Shown piece after piece: positions 1 through 9,293 of a stretch of 64,000 bases of DNA. Origin of the DNA: JBGPEQ01 sp050180895. GTDB taxonomy: Bacteria > Pseudomonadota > Alphaproteobacteria > Dongiales > Dongiaceae. Below the pieces are notes generated by a model that ran no database searches, was not told where the DNA came from, and was given only the letters and a program-made list of their open reading frames with translations. Positions within the stretch are counted from its first letter, which is position 1; every line of letters begins with the position of its first letter. The translations under genes and the position numbers were made by a program. The stretch covers positions 661,131-725,130 of the forward strand of contig JBFXDS010000002.1 of NCBI GenBank assembly GCA_050180895.1, written 5' to 3'.

Positions 1-1037
1 CACGCCATTCGGCCTTCTTCTTTCGCGACACGCCGAAGGATTTGAGTGAGGTCGGTCGCCAACTTGGCGTGCGATATGCGCTGACCGGCGGCCTGCAACG
101 CAACCAGAATCAGCTTTCAATCAATGTTCAAGTCATTGAAACCAACAGCGGCAGAATAATGTGGTCGGAGCGCTACAAGGGCGATCTGAGCGACATATTC
201 GAGTTCCAGGATGAGATCACCAGCGTAATCTCGGCGCGGACGGCCAGCCAAGTGACGACGGCGGAGCTCCGAAGGATCAGCAGCCTTCCTCCCTCCGTCC
301 TGCGCGCCTATGGTCTTGTCCTGCGCGGGCAGGATCTCAGCCTTCAGTTTCGGAGAGACACCAATCTGCATGCGCGGCGCCTTTTTGAAGAGGCGGCCAA
401 CATGGATCCTCACTACGGCCGCAGCTATGCCGGCATGTCGCGCACCTACAATACCGCTTGGTTATATCGCTGGGCAGACGACCCGGAGAACTCGCTCGAT
501 CGAGCCGTGCATCTCGCCATCGAAGCGGTCAAGCGTGACGATTTGGACGCACGCGGCCACTCCGAACTCGGATATGCGTTCCTATACAAAAAGCGACACG
601 ATGCGTCGCTTGCCGCTTACGAACGCGCAGTCGAACTCAATCCCAATGACGCCGATATCTTGGCGGATATGGGGGACGCCCTCACTTACTCCGATCAACC
701 GCAGCGTGCGATCACCCTTCTGGAACGCGCCATGCGTCTCAATCCCCTCTATCCGGACTGGTACCTGTGGCATTTGGGCGAGGCCCATTTTCACGTCGAG
801 GACTATGAGGCCGCTATTCGCACACTGACGCAGATGCGGGATCACTCGGAAGCGCATCGGCTGCTGGCGGCAAGCAACGCGCACCTGGGCCGCATGTCGG
901 AGGCACGGCAACATGCCGCCGAGGTCGTGGCCGTGCATCCTGACTTTTCCATCGAGCACTGGCGGACGGTCGTCCCGTACTCTCCAGAACCGATGAAAAG
1001 GTTCATCGAAGGTCTGCGGCGCGCCGGCTTGAAATAG
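1..1037 (+). CDS. TolB-like/TPR regulator, C-terminal part (5'-truncated by the window edge)
   Basis: The reading frame is open from base 3 without a start, so the gene begins outside the window. The first residues (HSAFFFRD...LGVRYALTGG) match the TolB-like middle domain that follows the cyclase or winged-helix domain in alphaproteobacterial class III cyclase/TPR proteins; the same region recurs in the gene at 36733-38535. Downstream come at least three TPR units (roughly 90-240 residues into the visible part) ending with the typical short tail ...FIEGLRRAGLK. The N-terminal output or input domain is not visible, so it may be a cyclase or a DNA-binding regulator. A TTG at 42 is in frame but only opens the ORF inside the domain and is not a credible start. 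Confidence 0.85.
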   Translation, partial: RHSAFFFRDTPKDLSEVGRQLGVRYALTGGLQRNQNQLSINVQVIETNSGRIMWSERYKGDLSDIFEFQDEITSVISARTASQVTTAELRRISSLPPSVLRAYGLVLRGQDLSLQFRRDTNLHARRLFEEAANMDPHYGRSYAGMSRTYNTAWLYRWADDPENSLDRAVHLAIEAVKRDDLDARGHSELGYAFLYKKRHDASLAAYERAVELNPNDADILADMGDALTYSDQPQRAITLLERAMRLNPLYPDWYLWHLGEAHFHVEDYEAAIRTLTQMRDHSEAHRLLAASNAHLGRMSEARQHAAEVVAVHPDFSIEHWRTVVPYSPEPMKRFIEGLRRAGLK

Positions 1038-1081
1038 CGCAATCAAACGCGCGCCGTTTTTCCGAGGCGGATTCTGACTTC

Positions 1082-1561
1082 TCAGCCCCCGTTTCCCGTC
1101 GAACCCCGCAGACGGACACTCTTGCCCTCAAACGAGAGTTTCAGCCGGTCGGAGCTGATCTCCGGATCGAGCAGGATCTGCTCCAGCGTGCCGGTCTCGA
1201 CACTGAGCCGCATGGACAGATCCGACTTGTCATAGGCCCATACACGAACATCGTTGGCGAATGTGCGCCCCGTTGCGGCCGAACCAATGCGCTCGACAGT
1301 GACGGGATCGCCAATGGGTGCGCCGTTGCCATCCACGAGAAACAACGCTGAACCGGAGACATCATAGTAGTGTCCTTGGTACGCGAACGCATAGATTCGC
1401 GCCAAGCGCCTGCCCGCCGCTGCAGCTTCATTCGTCAGAAAGCTGTTTGCGCCCACATGCGGCAACACCTGAGGATCTTGCGCCGGGACAGTGATACTAA
1501 CATCCGTCACCACCCGACCGAACAAATGGACGGTCGAAACATCCGCTAAAGTTTCCGACAT
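1082..1561 (-). CDS. Unrecognised 159-aa protein, last gene of the YcaO-TfuA operon
   Basis: I do not recognise this family. The ATG at 1561 is preceded by a strong ribosome site (GGAGGAGAG) and gives 159 residues; a longer in-frame opening exists but lacks one. The protein has no cysteine, no signal peptide and no membrane segment. It alternates hydrophobic and polar residues as a beta-rich domain would (HLFGRVVTDVSI, GHYYDVSGSALFLVDGNG) and ends in a small Gly-rich tail (RGSTGNGG). It lies 63 bp downstream of the metallopeptidase in the same direction as ycaO and tfuA, so it is probably co-transcribed. It could be an accessory factor or the protein substrate of the YcaO/TfuA pair; the sequence does not decide. 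Confidence 0.7.
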   Translation of the reverse strand: MSETLADVSTVHLFGRVVTDVSITVPAQDPQVLPHVGANSFLTNEAAAAGRRLARIYAFAYQGHYYDVSGSALFLVDGNGAPIGDPVTVERIGSAATGRTFANDVRVWAYDKSDLSMRLSVETGTLEQILLDPEISSDRLKLSFEGKSVRLRGSTGNGG

Positions 1562-1624
1562 CACTCTCCTCCATGCGCCAAGCGCGTTTGACACTCATCC
1601 CGTTCACGCGAAGACAGTCGAAGT

Positions 1625-3049
1625 TCACCTGGCCCGCGCGATTTCCCACCGCTCGCGGTAGCTCATGCGCGACAGGCTGCGCGCGTCGTCCGGCAGCACC
1701 GTGCGGGCGGAGCGCAGGTGGCTGCCATAGCTCGGACCGGTCAGCCGCGGCCCTATCCGCACGGTGTCGAACTCCCGCCAGCGGAAGCTGCCGTCGATGG
1801 CGTCGTGGAATCGGCCGTCACCAAGATCCCGGTCGACCGCCAACATCGTCCTCGCGACCTGGGCGTAGCCGAAGCGATCGGCCGCCAGGCGTTGCCAGGT
1901 TTCCGCCAGGTACCGGCCGACATATTGGCGCGCATCGCACAGCGACGTCCGAAACGCCTGGGGATGCCGCGCATAGGCCAGGTCGAAGCCGGCCTGAATC
2001 CGGCCTTCGTTCTCGCCGTACTGGCGTTCGGCCGCGACGAGCCGAATGAGCGGAGCGCCGATCAGGTCACGCGCGATCAGAAGGCGATGATAGATGTCGC
2101 AGAAGATGTCGAAGACCGCCCCCGTCAGCGGCAATGACAGATCGTGCTCGTCGCTCCAGCCGTCGCGAAAGGCCGAAAGCTTCACGAAATTGGAGGCGAG
2201 CCTGATCTGCGTCTGCTCGGACAGCTCGGCAAACCGGTTCAGCTCGTTGAGGGCATAGAGGTTGCCGCGCGTATTCGCGAACAATTCGTCGAGAACGGGC
2301 TCGAAATGCGCGGCGGCGATCAAGGCGACGAGGTCGGCCGATGACTCGTGAAAGCCCTGATACTCGCCCAGCGCCTCGCCCGCATCCGGGACGCCGAGGA
2401 GCGAATAGATGATGAGATGACCTAGCTCGTGTGCGACGATGTCGAAGTTCAGGCCGAACGACCGCGGCCTGATCTGCGCGAGGTCGGCGCCGATCTCCAG
2501 GAATCCGTAACCGGCATAGGCGTTATCGAAACGCGGAAAGAGGGAGATCTCCAGAGCATCGAAGTCGCGCCTGAAGTGCCAGCGGATCGGCCCGCCGAGA
2601 TACCGCTCCCAGATATCCAGCACCCAGCGAACGCAGCCATACACATGCGCGGCCTCGAACTCCGGCGCGTCGACGGCAATGCGATCGAAGTGGCCGTATA
2701 GATCCGGCACGGCCGGCGCTTCGGTCGGGCCGCCCCAGGCCGGCAGGTAGAGGAACGGCGAGCCATAGGGTCCGACGGCGATGCCGTAAGGCCGCCGCTT
2801 GCCGACCGGCACCACGACATACATGCGGTCGTCGGCAGGCCCCGGTCCGACCGAGCCGGCGGGCGGCGACACGCGCACGGTCACCGGCGTCCGGTAGTGA
2901 TCGAGAAACGGCGGCTGCGGGAACAGCCGGAAGCGCGTGCCCGCAGGCGAGCGCATGGGGTCGGAGTCGAGGATCAGCGACTCGTCCGCGACGGCAAATC
3001 CATCAAATGATTGCTGCCAAAGGCCCGACCGGGCACGCATGCGTGCCAT
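1625..3049 (-). CDS. Gluzincin-type zinc metallopeptidase in the YcaO-TfuA operon
   Basis: 474 residues from the ATG at 3049, which lies 11 bp after the tfuA stop; the open frame extends further upstream into tfuA but that part is a shadow. The protein carries HELGH at residues 207-211 and HESSAD at 234-239, the HExxH plus downstream Glu arrangement of gluzincin (thermolysin-like) metallopeptidases; E235 is the likely third zinc ligand. No signal peptide is evident, so it probably acts in the cytoplasm. It sits between tfuA and the 159-aa gene. Leader-peptide removal or processing of a modified polypeptide is a reasonable inference from the context, but the exact family was not identified. 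Confidence 0.85.
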   Translation of the reverse strand: MARMRARSGLWQQSFDGFAVADESLILDSDPMRSPAGTRFRLFPQPPFLDHYRTPVTVRVSPPAGSVGPGPADDRMYVVVPVGKRRPYGIAVGPYGSPFLYLPAWGGPTEAPAVPDLYGHFDRIAVDAPEFEAAHVYGCVRWVLDIWERYLGGPIRWHFRRDFDALEISLFPRFDNAYAGYGFLEIGADLAQIRPRSFGLNFDIVAHELGHLIIYSLLGVPDAGEALGEYQGFHESSADLVALIAAAHFEPVLDELFANTRGNLYALNELNRFAELSEQTQIRLASNFVKLSAFRDGWSDEHDLSLPLTGAVFDIFCDIYHRLLIARDLIGAPLIRLVAAERQYGENEGRIQAGFDLAYARHPQAFRTSLCDARQYVGRYLAETWQRLAADRFGYAQVARTMLAVDRDLGDGRFHDAIDGSFRWREFDTVRIGPRLTGPSYGSHLRSARTVLPDDARSLSRMSYRERWEIARAR

Positions 3050-3060
3050 CCACCCATCCG

Positions 3061-4395
3061 CTATCGATCGGTCCCAACTTGTCCCCGCCGGGAATATAGC
3101 CACTCGCGCGCCAGCAGGCGATAGAAATCTGCGAGCTGCGGCAGGCCCAGCCGCCGCGCGTAGGCGTGAAGGTCGTCGGGGATGAGGCGCGCGAGGCGGC
3201 GCTCGAAGTACCACGCGACGAGCGCGATCGGCGTCAGCCCGCAATCCTCCGGCGTGACGTCCTCCGGGCCGCCGGCGGCGAGGACGACCCGTTTGTCGCG
3301 CGCCCGCGCCAGCAAGCGGCCGTAGTCGCCGTCCAGCCGCGACTGGTCGAGCAGATCGCGCGTGAGCGCGGCATCAATGGAAGTATCGATCGCGGCGAGC
3401 CGCGCCTCGTCCTCGATCAGCCGCGCGAAGTCGGTCGATGCCAGCTCGTTCTCGGCGCACCAGCGTTCGATGTCGGCCCGGCGGAGCAAGCCCAGCCGCA
3501 GGCGCAGCTCCTGCTCGGCCTTGCGATGCGTCGCAAGGTCGACGTTTCCGGGTCGGAGCCGACCGCCATGGCGTGCCAGATGCCTGAGCAGGGCGCGCTG
3601 GCGCGTCGTCTCGAAGGCGGCGTCGAGCCGCAGCTCGTCGAGCACCCGATCCTCGCCGACATCGCCGCGGCCCCGCCCGCCCTTCGCCATCGCTTCGCTG
3701 GCGATGTCCCACATGTCCGTCCATTCGAAGGCGAAGTCCGGCTGCATGGGGGCGGGGTCGGCGGCCAGGAACTCCTGCATGGCCGCGATCATCTCGAAGG
3801 CATCGCGCCGCTTCTGGTCGATCCGGCCAGCGGGCAGCCAGTCGCGCAGGCGGGAGCTTTCCTCACTCGCCGGACCGGCCAGGAGCCGCTCCCAGGAGCG
3901 GTCTTGATAGAACAAGCTCTTTGCGCGTTCGAGAAGCTCGACGCGCGCCGGCGGCCCGATGACTCCCTCCGCCTCGGCCTGCGCCAACGTCGCCCGGATA
4001 TTGACCATCGGCTCCGAGAGCGCGACGTAGCCAGTCTCGGCAGGACCGTGCACCACAGCCACCTCGTCGTCGTCCTCGATCTCGCCGCTGCGATAGGCCT
4101 CGAAGATGCGGCCGACGCCGCGCATGCCGAACGCCTGCAGTTCCGCGGCGCGTAGCGCGCCCATGCTGGCGCTGCCGAACACATGAACCCCCTGGGTCAT
4201 CGCCCATAGGATCTCCTTGTGCCAGACCGCGGGCACGCCTTCGAAATAGCCATCGATGATTCCGATCGCCCGCGGCCTCGCAGCGGCGGCGCGATAGACA
4301 TCGCCCATCGCGGCCGGCGGCAGGCAGGCGAAATCGCAACGCGCCGTGATCTCCGATGGCGGCAGAGTCGGGCCGACGAACAGGCAGGTCGTCAC
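3061..4395 (-). CDS. tfuA: TfuA-like protein (YcaO partner)
   Basis: 444 residues, starting at a GTG (4395) that overlaps the ycaO stop by 4 bp (GTGA), which indicates translational coupling. The first ~200 residues are the TfuA domain (LFVGPTLPPSEI near the start, then IGIIDGYFEGVPAVWHKEIL and FGSASMGALRAAEL). The C-terminal ~240 residues are helical and Arg-rich and extend beyond the conserved core. TfuA proteins are known partners of YcaO enzymes in trifolitoxin production and in thioamidation of peptide bonds (methanogen McrA, thioviridamide-type peptides), where TfuA is thought to supply or recruit the sulfur donor. Substrate here is unknown. Confidence 0.93.
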   Translation of the reverse strand: MTTCLFVGPTLPPSEITARCDFACLPPAAMGDVYRAAAARPRAIGIIDGYFEGVPAVWHKEILWAMTQGVHVFGSASMGALRAAELQAFGMRGVGRIFEAYRSGEIEDDDEVAVVHGPAETGYVALSEPMVNIRATLAQAEAEGVIGPPARVELLERAKSLFYQDRSWERLLAGPASEESSRLRDWLPAGRIDQKRRDAFEMIAAMQEFLAADPAPMQPDFAFEWTDMWDIASEAMAKGGRGRGDVGEDRVLDELRLDAAFETTRQRALLRHLARHGGRLRPGNVDLATHRKAEQELRLRLGLLRRADIERWCAENELASTDFARLIEDEARLAAIDTSIDAALTRDLLDQSRLDGDYGRLLARARDKRVVLAAGGPEDVTPEDCGLTPIALVAWYFERRLARLIPDDLHAYARRLGLPQLADFYRLLAREWLYSRRGQVGTDR

Positions 4396-5633
4396 GATGC
4401 CTGCGCCCGGCGCGCGCGGGGGCCGGGAACACAATCCGAGTCCGCCGGGCCTTCGAGGCCGGGGATCACGACCCGGACGACCGGCAGATCGAACTCCGGC
4501 TTCGTCAAATCGACGGCCAGCACCTGCCGACACCCGACGGCTGCCAGCCGGCCGAGCAGCCAGCGGCATTCTTCGGAGAAGCTGTCGAAGCGGCGGGTGG
4601 CGACGGTAAGGAACGCCCGTCCCGCCCGCGGCGCCTCCATCGACAGCCGGACGCGCCGACGACGGTCCGCCTGGACGGAGGGGGCGTACTCCTCGGCCGA
4701 AAGGTCGTCGCGCGAGCCCGCCACATAAGTGTTGCGCACCTGGACCGCCTCGGTCAGCGCGCGCAGCAGCGCGATCTCCGCCGCCGGGTGGCAGCCGCTG
4801 CCGCCGCCGGGATGCCCGCCGCCGGTGCGCGCGTCGGCGATGACGCAGCCGAAGGCGGCGACTCCGACATCGGTCGTCGTGTCCCAGATCGCGACGCTGA
4901 AGCCGGCTTGCGCCAGCCGGTCGAGGATTGCCCGGCAGGCTGCGTCGGTCACGGTTTCCGGATCGATGCGCGCCGCGTCGCGCTCACGCTTCGTCCACAG
5001 CAGCGACAGCCGTTCGGCATCGCGCTCGATCACCTCGCAAATGGCGTGGCAGACGGCTTCCAGCGGATGGTTGCCCGAAGCCAGGCCGTTGGTGCTGGCG
5101 GCGAAGCAGCCGCTGCCGGCCGGCAGCGGATGGGCATAGTTCGCATGCACGACCTCGTAGGGGAGCCATCGGCGCTCGTCCGAGACAAGGTCGACGGCCT
5201 CGATCCAGAGGATCGGCAGGTCCGCATGCCAGCAGCTATCCGCCCGGTGCGGCAGGCCCTCCAAATCGGCAAGGGGAAGCGCGCCGTCCAGTTCGCGCAG
5301 GCTGCCGAGTCGCAGCGGCCGCCGGATGCGTTCGGCATGGAAGCCCTCCGCCGCCTCCATGAGGCCCGAGGCCTTGGCCGACTCCAGCGTCAGGCCCTTG
5401 CCTTGCGACACCGCGACCGAGCGCGCGTTCGGCCGGCACACCATGACCACGGGGACGCCGATCCGGTCGAGACCGGTCACGTTGGCCACGCGGGTGATGC
5501 CGAGCGCCGGCAGCAGCGGCTGCAACCGCCGCAGCGTCTCCACCGGCGGCACGGTGCGATGCGTGCCGGACAGGAACGTCTTTCGACCGCAGTCGCCGCG
5601 CAGGAGGTCGACAAGGGACGGCATGGACGACAT
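4392..5633 (-). CDS. ycaO: YcaO-family ATP-dependent cyclodehydratase/thioamide synthase
   Basis: 413 residues from ATG 5633 (an alternative ATG at 5624 is possible). YcaO enzymes activate a backbone amide with ATP to form azolines or, with TfuA, thioamides. Visible family motifs are VAVSQGKG at residues 73-80 followed by ExxKASGLMEAxEGFHAE (E84, E93, E96 of the ATP/Mg site), ASTNGLASG and CEVIERD in the middle, YVAGSRDDL, and the terminal PVVRVVIPGLEG block. It lacks a C-terminal PxPxP tail, which fits a TfuA-type rather than a classical azole-type enzyme. First gene of the operon ycaO-tfuA-peptidase-159 aa and divergent from the peptide ABC transporter, with 174 bp between the two starts. 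Confidence 0.93.
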   Translation of the reverse strand: MSSMPSLVDLLRGDCGRKTFLSGTHRTVPPVETLRRLQPLLPALGITRVANVTGLDRIGVPVVMVCRPNARSVAVSQGKGLTLESAKASGLMEAAEGFHAERIRRPLRLGSLRELDGALPLADLEGLPHRADSCWHADLPILWIEAVDLVSDERRWLPYEVVHANYAHPLPAGSGCFAASTNGLASGNHPLEAVCHAICEVIERDAERLSLLWTKRERDAARIDPETVTDAACRAILDRLAQAGFSVAIWDTTTDVGVAAFGCVIADARTGGGHPGGGSGCHPAAEIALLRALTEAVQVRNTYVAGSRDDLSAEEYAPSVQADRRRRVRLSMEAPRAGRAFLTVATRRFDSFSEECRWLLGRLAAVGCRQVLAVDLTKPEFDLPVVRVVIPGLEGPADSDCVPGPRARRAQAS

Positions 5634-5807
5634 GCCCCGATCATGCCCCCGCCGCTTGCCGATGACAAAGCCGCCCACCGGGAGGCGGGAATCCGCGCCA
5701 CAACAGGGTAGGCACGCGGCCGGTTTCTGTTCTAGATTTAGGCAGTTGCCATTCAAAACCGGCCACGCGTCGGAAGCGCGACGGCCGATAAAACCAGGGA
5801 GATGCCC

Positions 5808-7367
5808 ATGAGCCACTTCGAGATTGCCCGCCGCAACCTTGTCTTCAGTTCCGCCGCCATCGCCGCCGTCACAGCCCTCGGGTTGGACGGCCGTCGAGCG
5901 CGCGCGCAGGGCGCCAGCCTGTGCCGATCGCGCATGAACGAGGATATCCAGGTGCTCGATCCTGGATACATGATCGGTGGCGCCGAGACGACCACCCAAT
6001 TCGCGACGTTGCCGCGCCTGGCCATTCCGGTGAAGGACGAGAGCGGGACCTGGACCTGGGCCCCCTCCGACTATGTGAGCGAAATCAAGCAGACGGATGA
6101 CGGCAACATCTCCTTCACCCTCAAGCCCGGCTTCATGTGGAGCGACGGCTATGGCGAGGTCACGGCGGAGGACGTGAAGTTCTCCTACGAGCGCATGCCG
6201 GGAACGGACTGGGGCGGGCGCTGGCCCACCCTCGATCGCGTGGACGTGAAGGACAAGTACAGCGGCGTGATCGTGCTGAAGTCGCCGTTCGCCCCGCTCT
6301 GGCTGGTGGCGCTCTCCTCGGAATCCGGAACCATCGTCTGCAAGGCGGCCGTGGAGAAGCTGCCGGAGAAGAAGTTCACCACGCAGATCCCGGCGCAGTG
6401 CGGCCCCTACACGATGGTGGAATGGCAACCCAAGGGGAAGATCATCTTCAAGGCCAACCCCGACTTTCCGGGAACGAAGCCGGACTTCGCCGAGGTGCAT
6501 GTCATCAACATCGAGGACGACAAGGCGGCGGAACTGGCGTTCGAGGCCGGCGAGGTCGACGTCTGCCACATCACTCCGCCCACGGCGGCGCGCTACAAGC
6601 AGTCGCCGCCGCCAGGCTCGAAGCTGATGCAGCTGCCCGGTCCGTACGTGACCTGGATGGGTATGAACTCCGAGCATGAGAAGCTCAAGGACATCCGCGT
6701 GCGCAAGGCGATCCAGCGCGCCATCGACGTCGATTCGATCATCGCGGCGGCCTACGAAGGCGCGTCGCCCAAGGCCTACGGCATCGTGCCGCTCGGACTG
6801 CTCGGCTACCGTTCGGCCTCCAAGTACAGCTACAATCCCGACGAGGCGCGCGCCCTGCTCCAGGAGGCGGGCGTCAGCGACCTCTCGCTCGAGCTCAAGA
6901 TCCTGAACGACCCGATCAACGTCACCACCGCGCAGATCATCCAGGCCAACCTGGCGGACGTCGGCGTGAAGATCGACATCATCCCGCTCGACTCGGGCCC
7001 GTTCTGGAATCTCGGGCTCGAATCCAAGGGCGAGGATTGGAAGTCGCTGCAGCTGTGGACGATGCGCTACCGCACCTCGCCCGACCCGCACGACATCTCC
7101 CAGTGGTTCGTCAAGAGCCAGGTCGGCATCTGGAACTGGGAGCGCTGGTCGGACCCGGAGTTCGAGGAGCTGTACGTGAAGGGACAGACCGAGGCCGACC
7201 AGCAGACGCGCGCGCAGGAATACATCCGCATGCAGGAGATCATGGAGGATACCGGCGCGTATCTCTGGATCACGCACGAGCCGGCGTTCTTCGCGCACAA
7301 GGAGAATGTGCTGCCGGCCTTCGATTCCGGCGCCGAGCCGCTGATCGAGCAGTACAAGAGCGTTTGA
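5808..7367 (+). CDS. Peptide/nickel-type (family 5) ABC transporter substrate-binding protein
   Basis: 519 residues from ATG 5808, which is spaced 6 bases from AGGGAG; an ATG two codons upstream is too close to that site. The N-terminus has a twin-arginine-like export signal (ARRNLVF followed by a hydrophobic stretch and ARAQG), so the protein should work in the periplasm. The body is a bacterial extracellular solute-binding protein family 5 (VTAEDVKFSYERM, FKANPDFPGTKP, RKAIQRAID, GxxxLSLELKIL). Such proteins bind oligopeptides, dipeptides, glutathione, opines or nickel. First gene of a five-gene importer cassette; 107 bp to the permease gene. Confidence 0.93.
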   Translation: MSHFEIARRNLVFSSAAIAAVTALGLDGRRARAQGASLCRSRMNEDIQVLDPGYMIGGAETTTQFATLPRLAIPVKDESGTWTWAPSDYVSEIKQTDDGNISFTLKPGFMWSDGYGEVTAEDVKFSYERMPGTDWGGRWPTLDRVDVKDKYSGVIVLKSPFAPLWLVALSSESGTIVCKAAVEKLPEKKFTTQIPAQCGPYTMVEWQPKGKIIFKANPDFPGTKPDFAEVHVINIEDDKAAELAFEAGEVDVCHITPPTAARYKQSPPPGSKLMQLPGPYVTWMGMNSEHEKLKDIRVRKAIQRAIDVDSIIAAAYEGASPKAYGIVPLGLLGYRSASKYSYNPDEARALLQEAGVSDLSLELKILNDPINVTTAQIIQANLADVGVKIDIIPLDSGPFWNLGLESKGEDWKSLQLWTMRYRTSPDPHDISQWFVKSQVGIWNWERWSDPEFEELYVKGQTEADQQTRAQEYIRMQEIMEDTGAYLWITHEPAFFAHKENVLPAFDSGAEPLIEQYKSV

Positions 7368-7474
7368 TCGGTTACGCGTTCGTCCGTCCCGGCCGGGGCC
7401 TTCATGCAGGAAGAGGTGCCGCATGAGGACCCCGGCGTGACGGTCCCGCCCTCGGCTACCGGTGACGTGCGGCG

Positions 7475-8419
7475 ATGCTGATCTACGCGGCTCAGCGCAT
7501 CGCCCTGGCCGTGCTGATCTGCATCACGGCGATGACCATGCTGTTCGGCGCGACGCGGGCGATTCCCGGCGATCTCGCGACCATCATGCTAGGCCCGCGC
7601 GCCACGCCCGAGAGGGTGGAGCGCCTCAACCGCGAAATGGGCCTCGACAAGCCGCTGCCTGCCCAGCTGGCCCTGTTCCTCGGCAGCGCGGTCCAGGGCG
7701 ATCTCGGCACCGACCCCGTCACCGACCGCAAAGTCGTCTCGGTGATCATGGACGTGCTGCCGAACACGCTGGCCCTCATTGCCTGCGGCCTCGGATGGGC
7801 AGCGGCGATCGGCATTCCGCTCGGCTGCTACTCGGCGGTCCGGCGCAACACGTTCATCGACAAGTTCACCGGCGTGATCTCGGTCGGCACGATCTCCATG
7901 CCGTCATTCGTGGTCGGCATCTATGCCGCGCTGATTTTCGCGGTCCAGCTCAACTGGCTGCCGATGATCGGCGCCGGCGAACCGGGCGACGTCGGCGACC
8001 AGATTGCGCACCTGGTCATGCCCAGCTTCGCCGTCGGCCTCGGCTGGGTCGGCTATCTCGCGCGCATCGTGCGGGCCTCGATGCTGGAGGTGATGGGCGA
8101 GAACCACATCCGCACGGCCCGCGCCTTCGGCATTCCGGAGTCGAAGGTGGTCTCGCGCTATGCCCTGCGGATCGCGATCCTGCCGACGGTGACGCTGCTG
8201 GCGCTCGCCATCGGCGGCCTGCTGTCGAGCACGGTGTTCGCCGAGAAGATATTCGCGCGGCCCGGCATCGGCAGCCTGATCGTCGACAGCACCTATGTCC
8301 GCAACTACCCGATGGTGCAAGGCGCCGTTCTGATCACCGTCGGCCTGTTCATCGCAGCGACGATCATCACCGACCTGGTCGTCGCCTGGCTGGATCCCCG
8401 TGTCCGTACTTCCATCTGA
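7475..8419 (+). CDS. ABC transporter permease, DppB/OppB type
   Basis: 314 residues with about six membrane helices beginning with MLIYAAQRIALAVLICITAM, the N-terminal helix typical of DppB. The cytoplasmic EAA loop that contacts the ATPases is visible as YLARIVRASMLEVMGENHIRTARAFGIPESK (quoted in parts: RASMLEVMGENHIRTARAFG). It ends inside the start of the next permease gene. Forms the inner-membrane channel of the peptide importer together with the following gene. Confidence 0.93.
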   Translation: MLIYAAQRIALAVLICITAMTMLFGATRAIPGDLATIMLGPRATPERVERLNREMGLDKPLPAQLALFLGSAVQGDLGTDPVTDRKVVSVIMDVLPNTLALIACGLGWAAAIGIPLGCYSAVRRNTFIDKFTGVISVGTISMPSFVVGIYAALIFAVQLNWLPMIGAGEPGDVGDQIAHLVMPSFAVGLGWVGYLARIVRASMLEVMGENHIRTARAFGIPESKVVSRYALRIAILPTVTLLALAIGGLLSSTVFAEKIFARPGIGSLIVDSTYVRNYPMVQGAVLITVGLFIAATIITDLVVAWLDPRVRTSI

Positions 8420-9293
8420 GGCGGGTCTCGCGCCATCGCCGCTGCCGTCGATGGCGGCGGGACGGGTTTTGCGCCGGCTCGGCCGCGACCCGCTCGGGCT
8501 GCTCGGCCTCGCGCTCGTGGTGCTCGTCGTCGCCTGCGGCCTGCTGGCGGACTGGATCGCGCCCTACGATCCCTTTAAGCCCAACATCCCCGACCGCATG
8601 TCGCCGCCGTCGGTGATCCACGTCATGGGAACCGACAACCTGGGACGCGACATCTTCAGCCGGATACTCAAGGGCAGCCAGATCGCGCTGATGGTCGGCG
8701 TCAGCTCGATCGTCATCGCGCAGATCCTCGGACTCGCGCTCGGCCTGCTCGCCGGCTACGGCCCGCGCTGGCTCGACAACCTGCTGATCCTCATCTTCGA
8801 CGCCATCTATTCGTTCCCCACGGTCATCCTCGGCCTCACCGTCATGGCACTGGTGGGGCCGAGCCTGAAGACGCTGATGTTCGTCGTCGTCATCGTGCAG
8901 ACACCGGCCTATGCACGACTGGTGCGCACGGCCACATTGGCGAAGAAGAACTCCGAATACATCCTCGCCGAGCGATCGTTGGGGGCCGGTCCGGTCCGCA
9001 TCCTGGCCCGACATATCCTGCCGAACATCATCGGGCCGCTCTTCATCATCGGCAGCATGGACATCCCGGCGGTCATCACACTGGAAGCGGGCCTGACCTT
9101 CCTCGGCCTCGGCATCCCGCCGCCGGCGCCGAGTTGGGGCCGCATCCTCGACGACGGCTACAAGTATCTGCGCGAAGCGCCGTGGATCGTCGTCGCGGCC
9201 GGCATTCCACTGATCGTCACGACCTTGGGCTTTACCTTCCTCGGCGAATCGCTGCGCGACCTGCTCGATCCCAAGCTGCGCCGGATGATGTGA
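8400..9293 (+). CDS. ABC transporter permease, DppC/OppC type
   Basis: 297 residues from a GTG at 8400 that overlaps the previous stop by 20 bp; an ATG at 8451 would give a shorter N-terminus. Contains the OppC N-terminal segment (LGRDPLGLLGLALVVLVVACGLLADWIAPYDPF region), the GTDNLGRDIFSRIL signature of DppC-type permeases and the EAA loop (YARLVRTATLAKKNSEYILAERSLGA, in part). Partner channel subunit of the peptide importer. Confidence 0.93.
   Translation: MSVLPSEAGLAPSPLPSMAAGRVLRRLGRDPLGLLGLALVVLVVACGLLADWIAPYDPFKPNIPDRMSPPSVIHVMGTDNLGRDIFSRILKGSQIALMVGVSSIVIAQILGLALGLLAGYGPRWLDNLLILIFDAIYSFPTVILGLTVMALVGPSLKTLMFVVVIVQTPAYARLVRTATLAKKNSEYILAERSLGAGPVRILARHILPNIIGPLFIIGSMDIPAVITLEAGLTFLGLGIPPPAPSWGRILDDGYKYLREAPWIVVAAGIPLIVTTLGFTFLGESLRDLLDPKLRRMM

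Noticed and set aside
4392..7424. A 1010-residue minus-strand open frame that includes YcaO.
   Set aside because: The part upstream of 5633 lies antisense to the binding-protein gene and has no protein-like pattern; only YcaO from 5633 is real.
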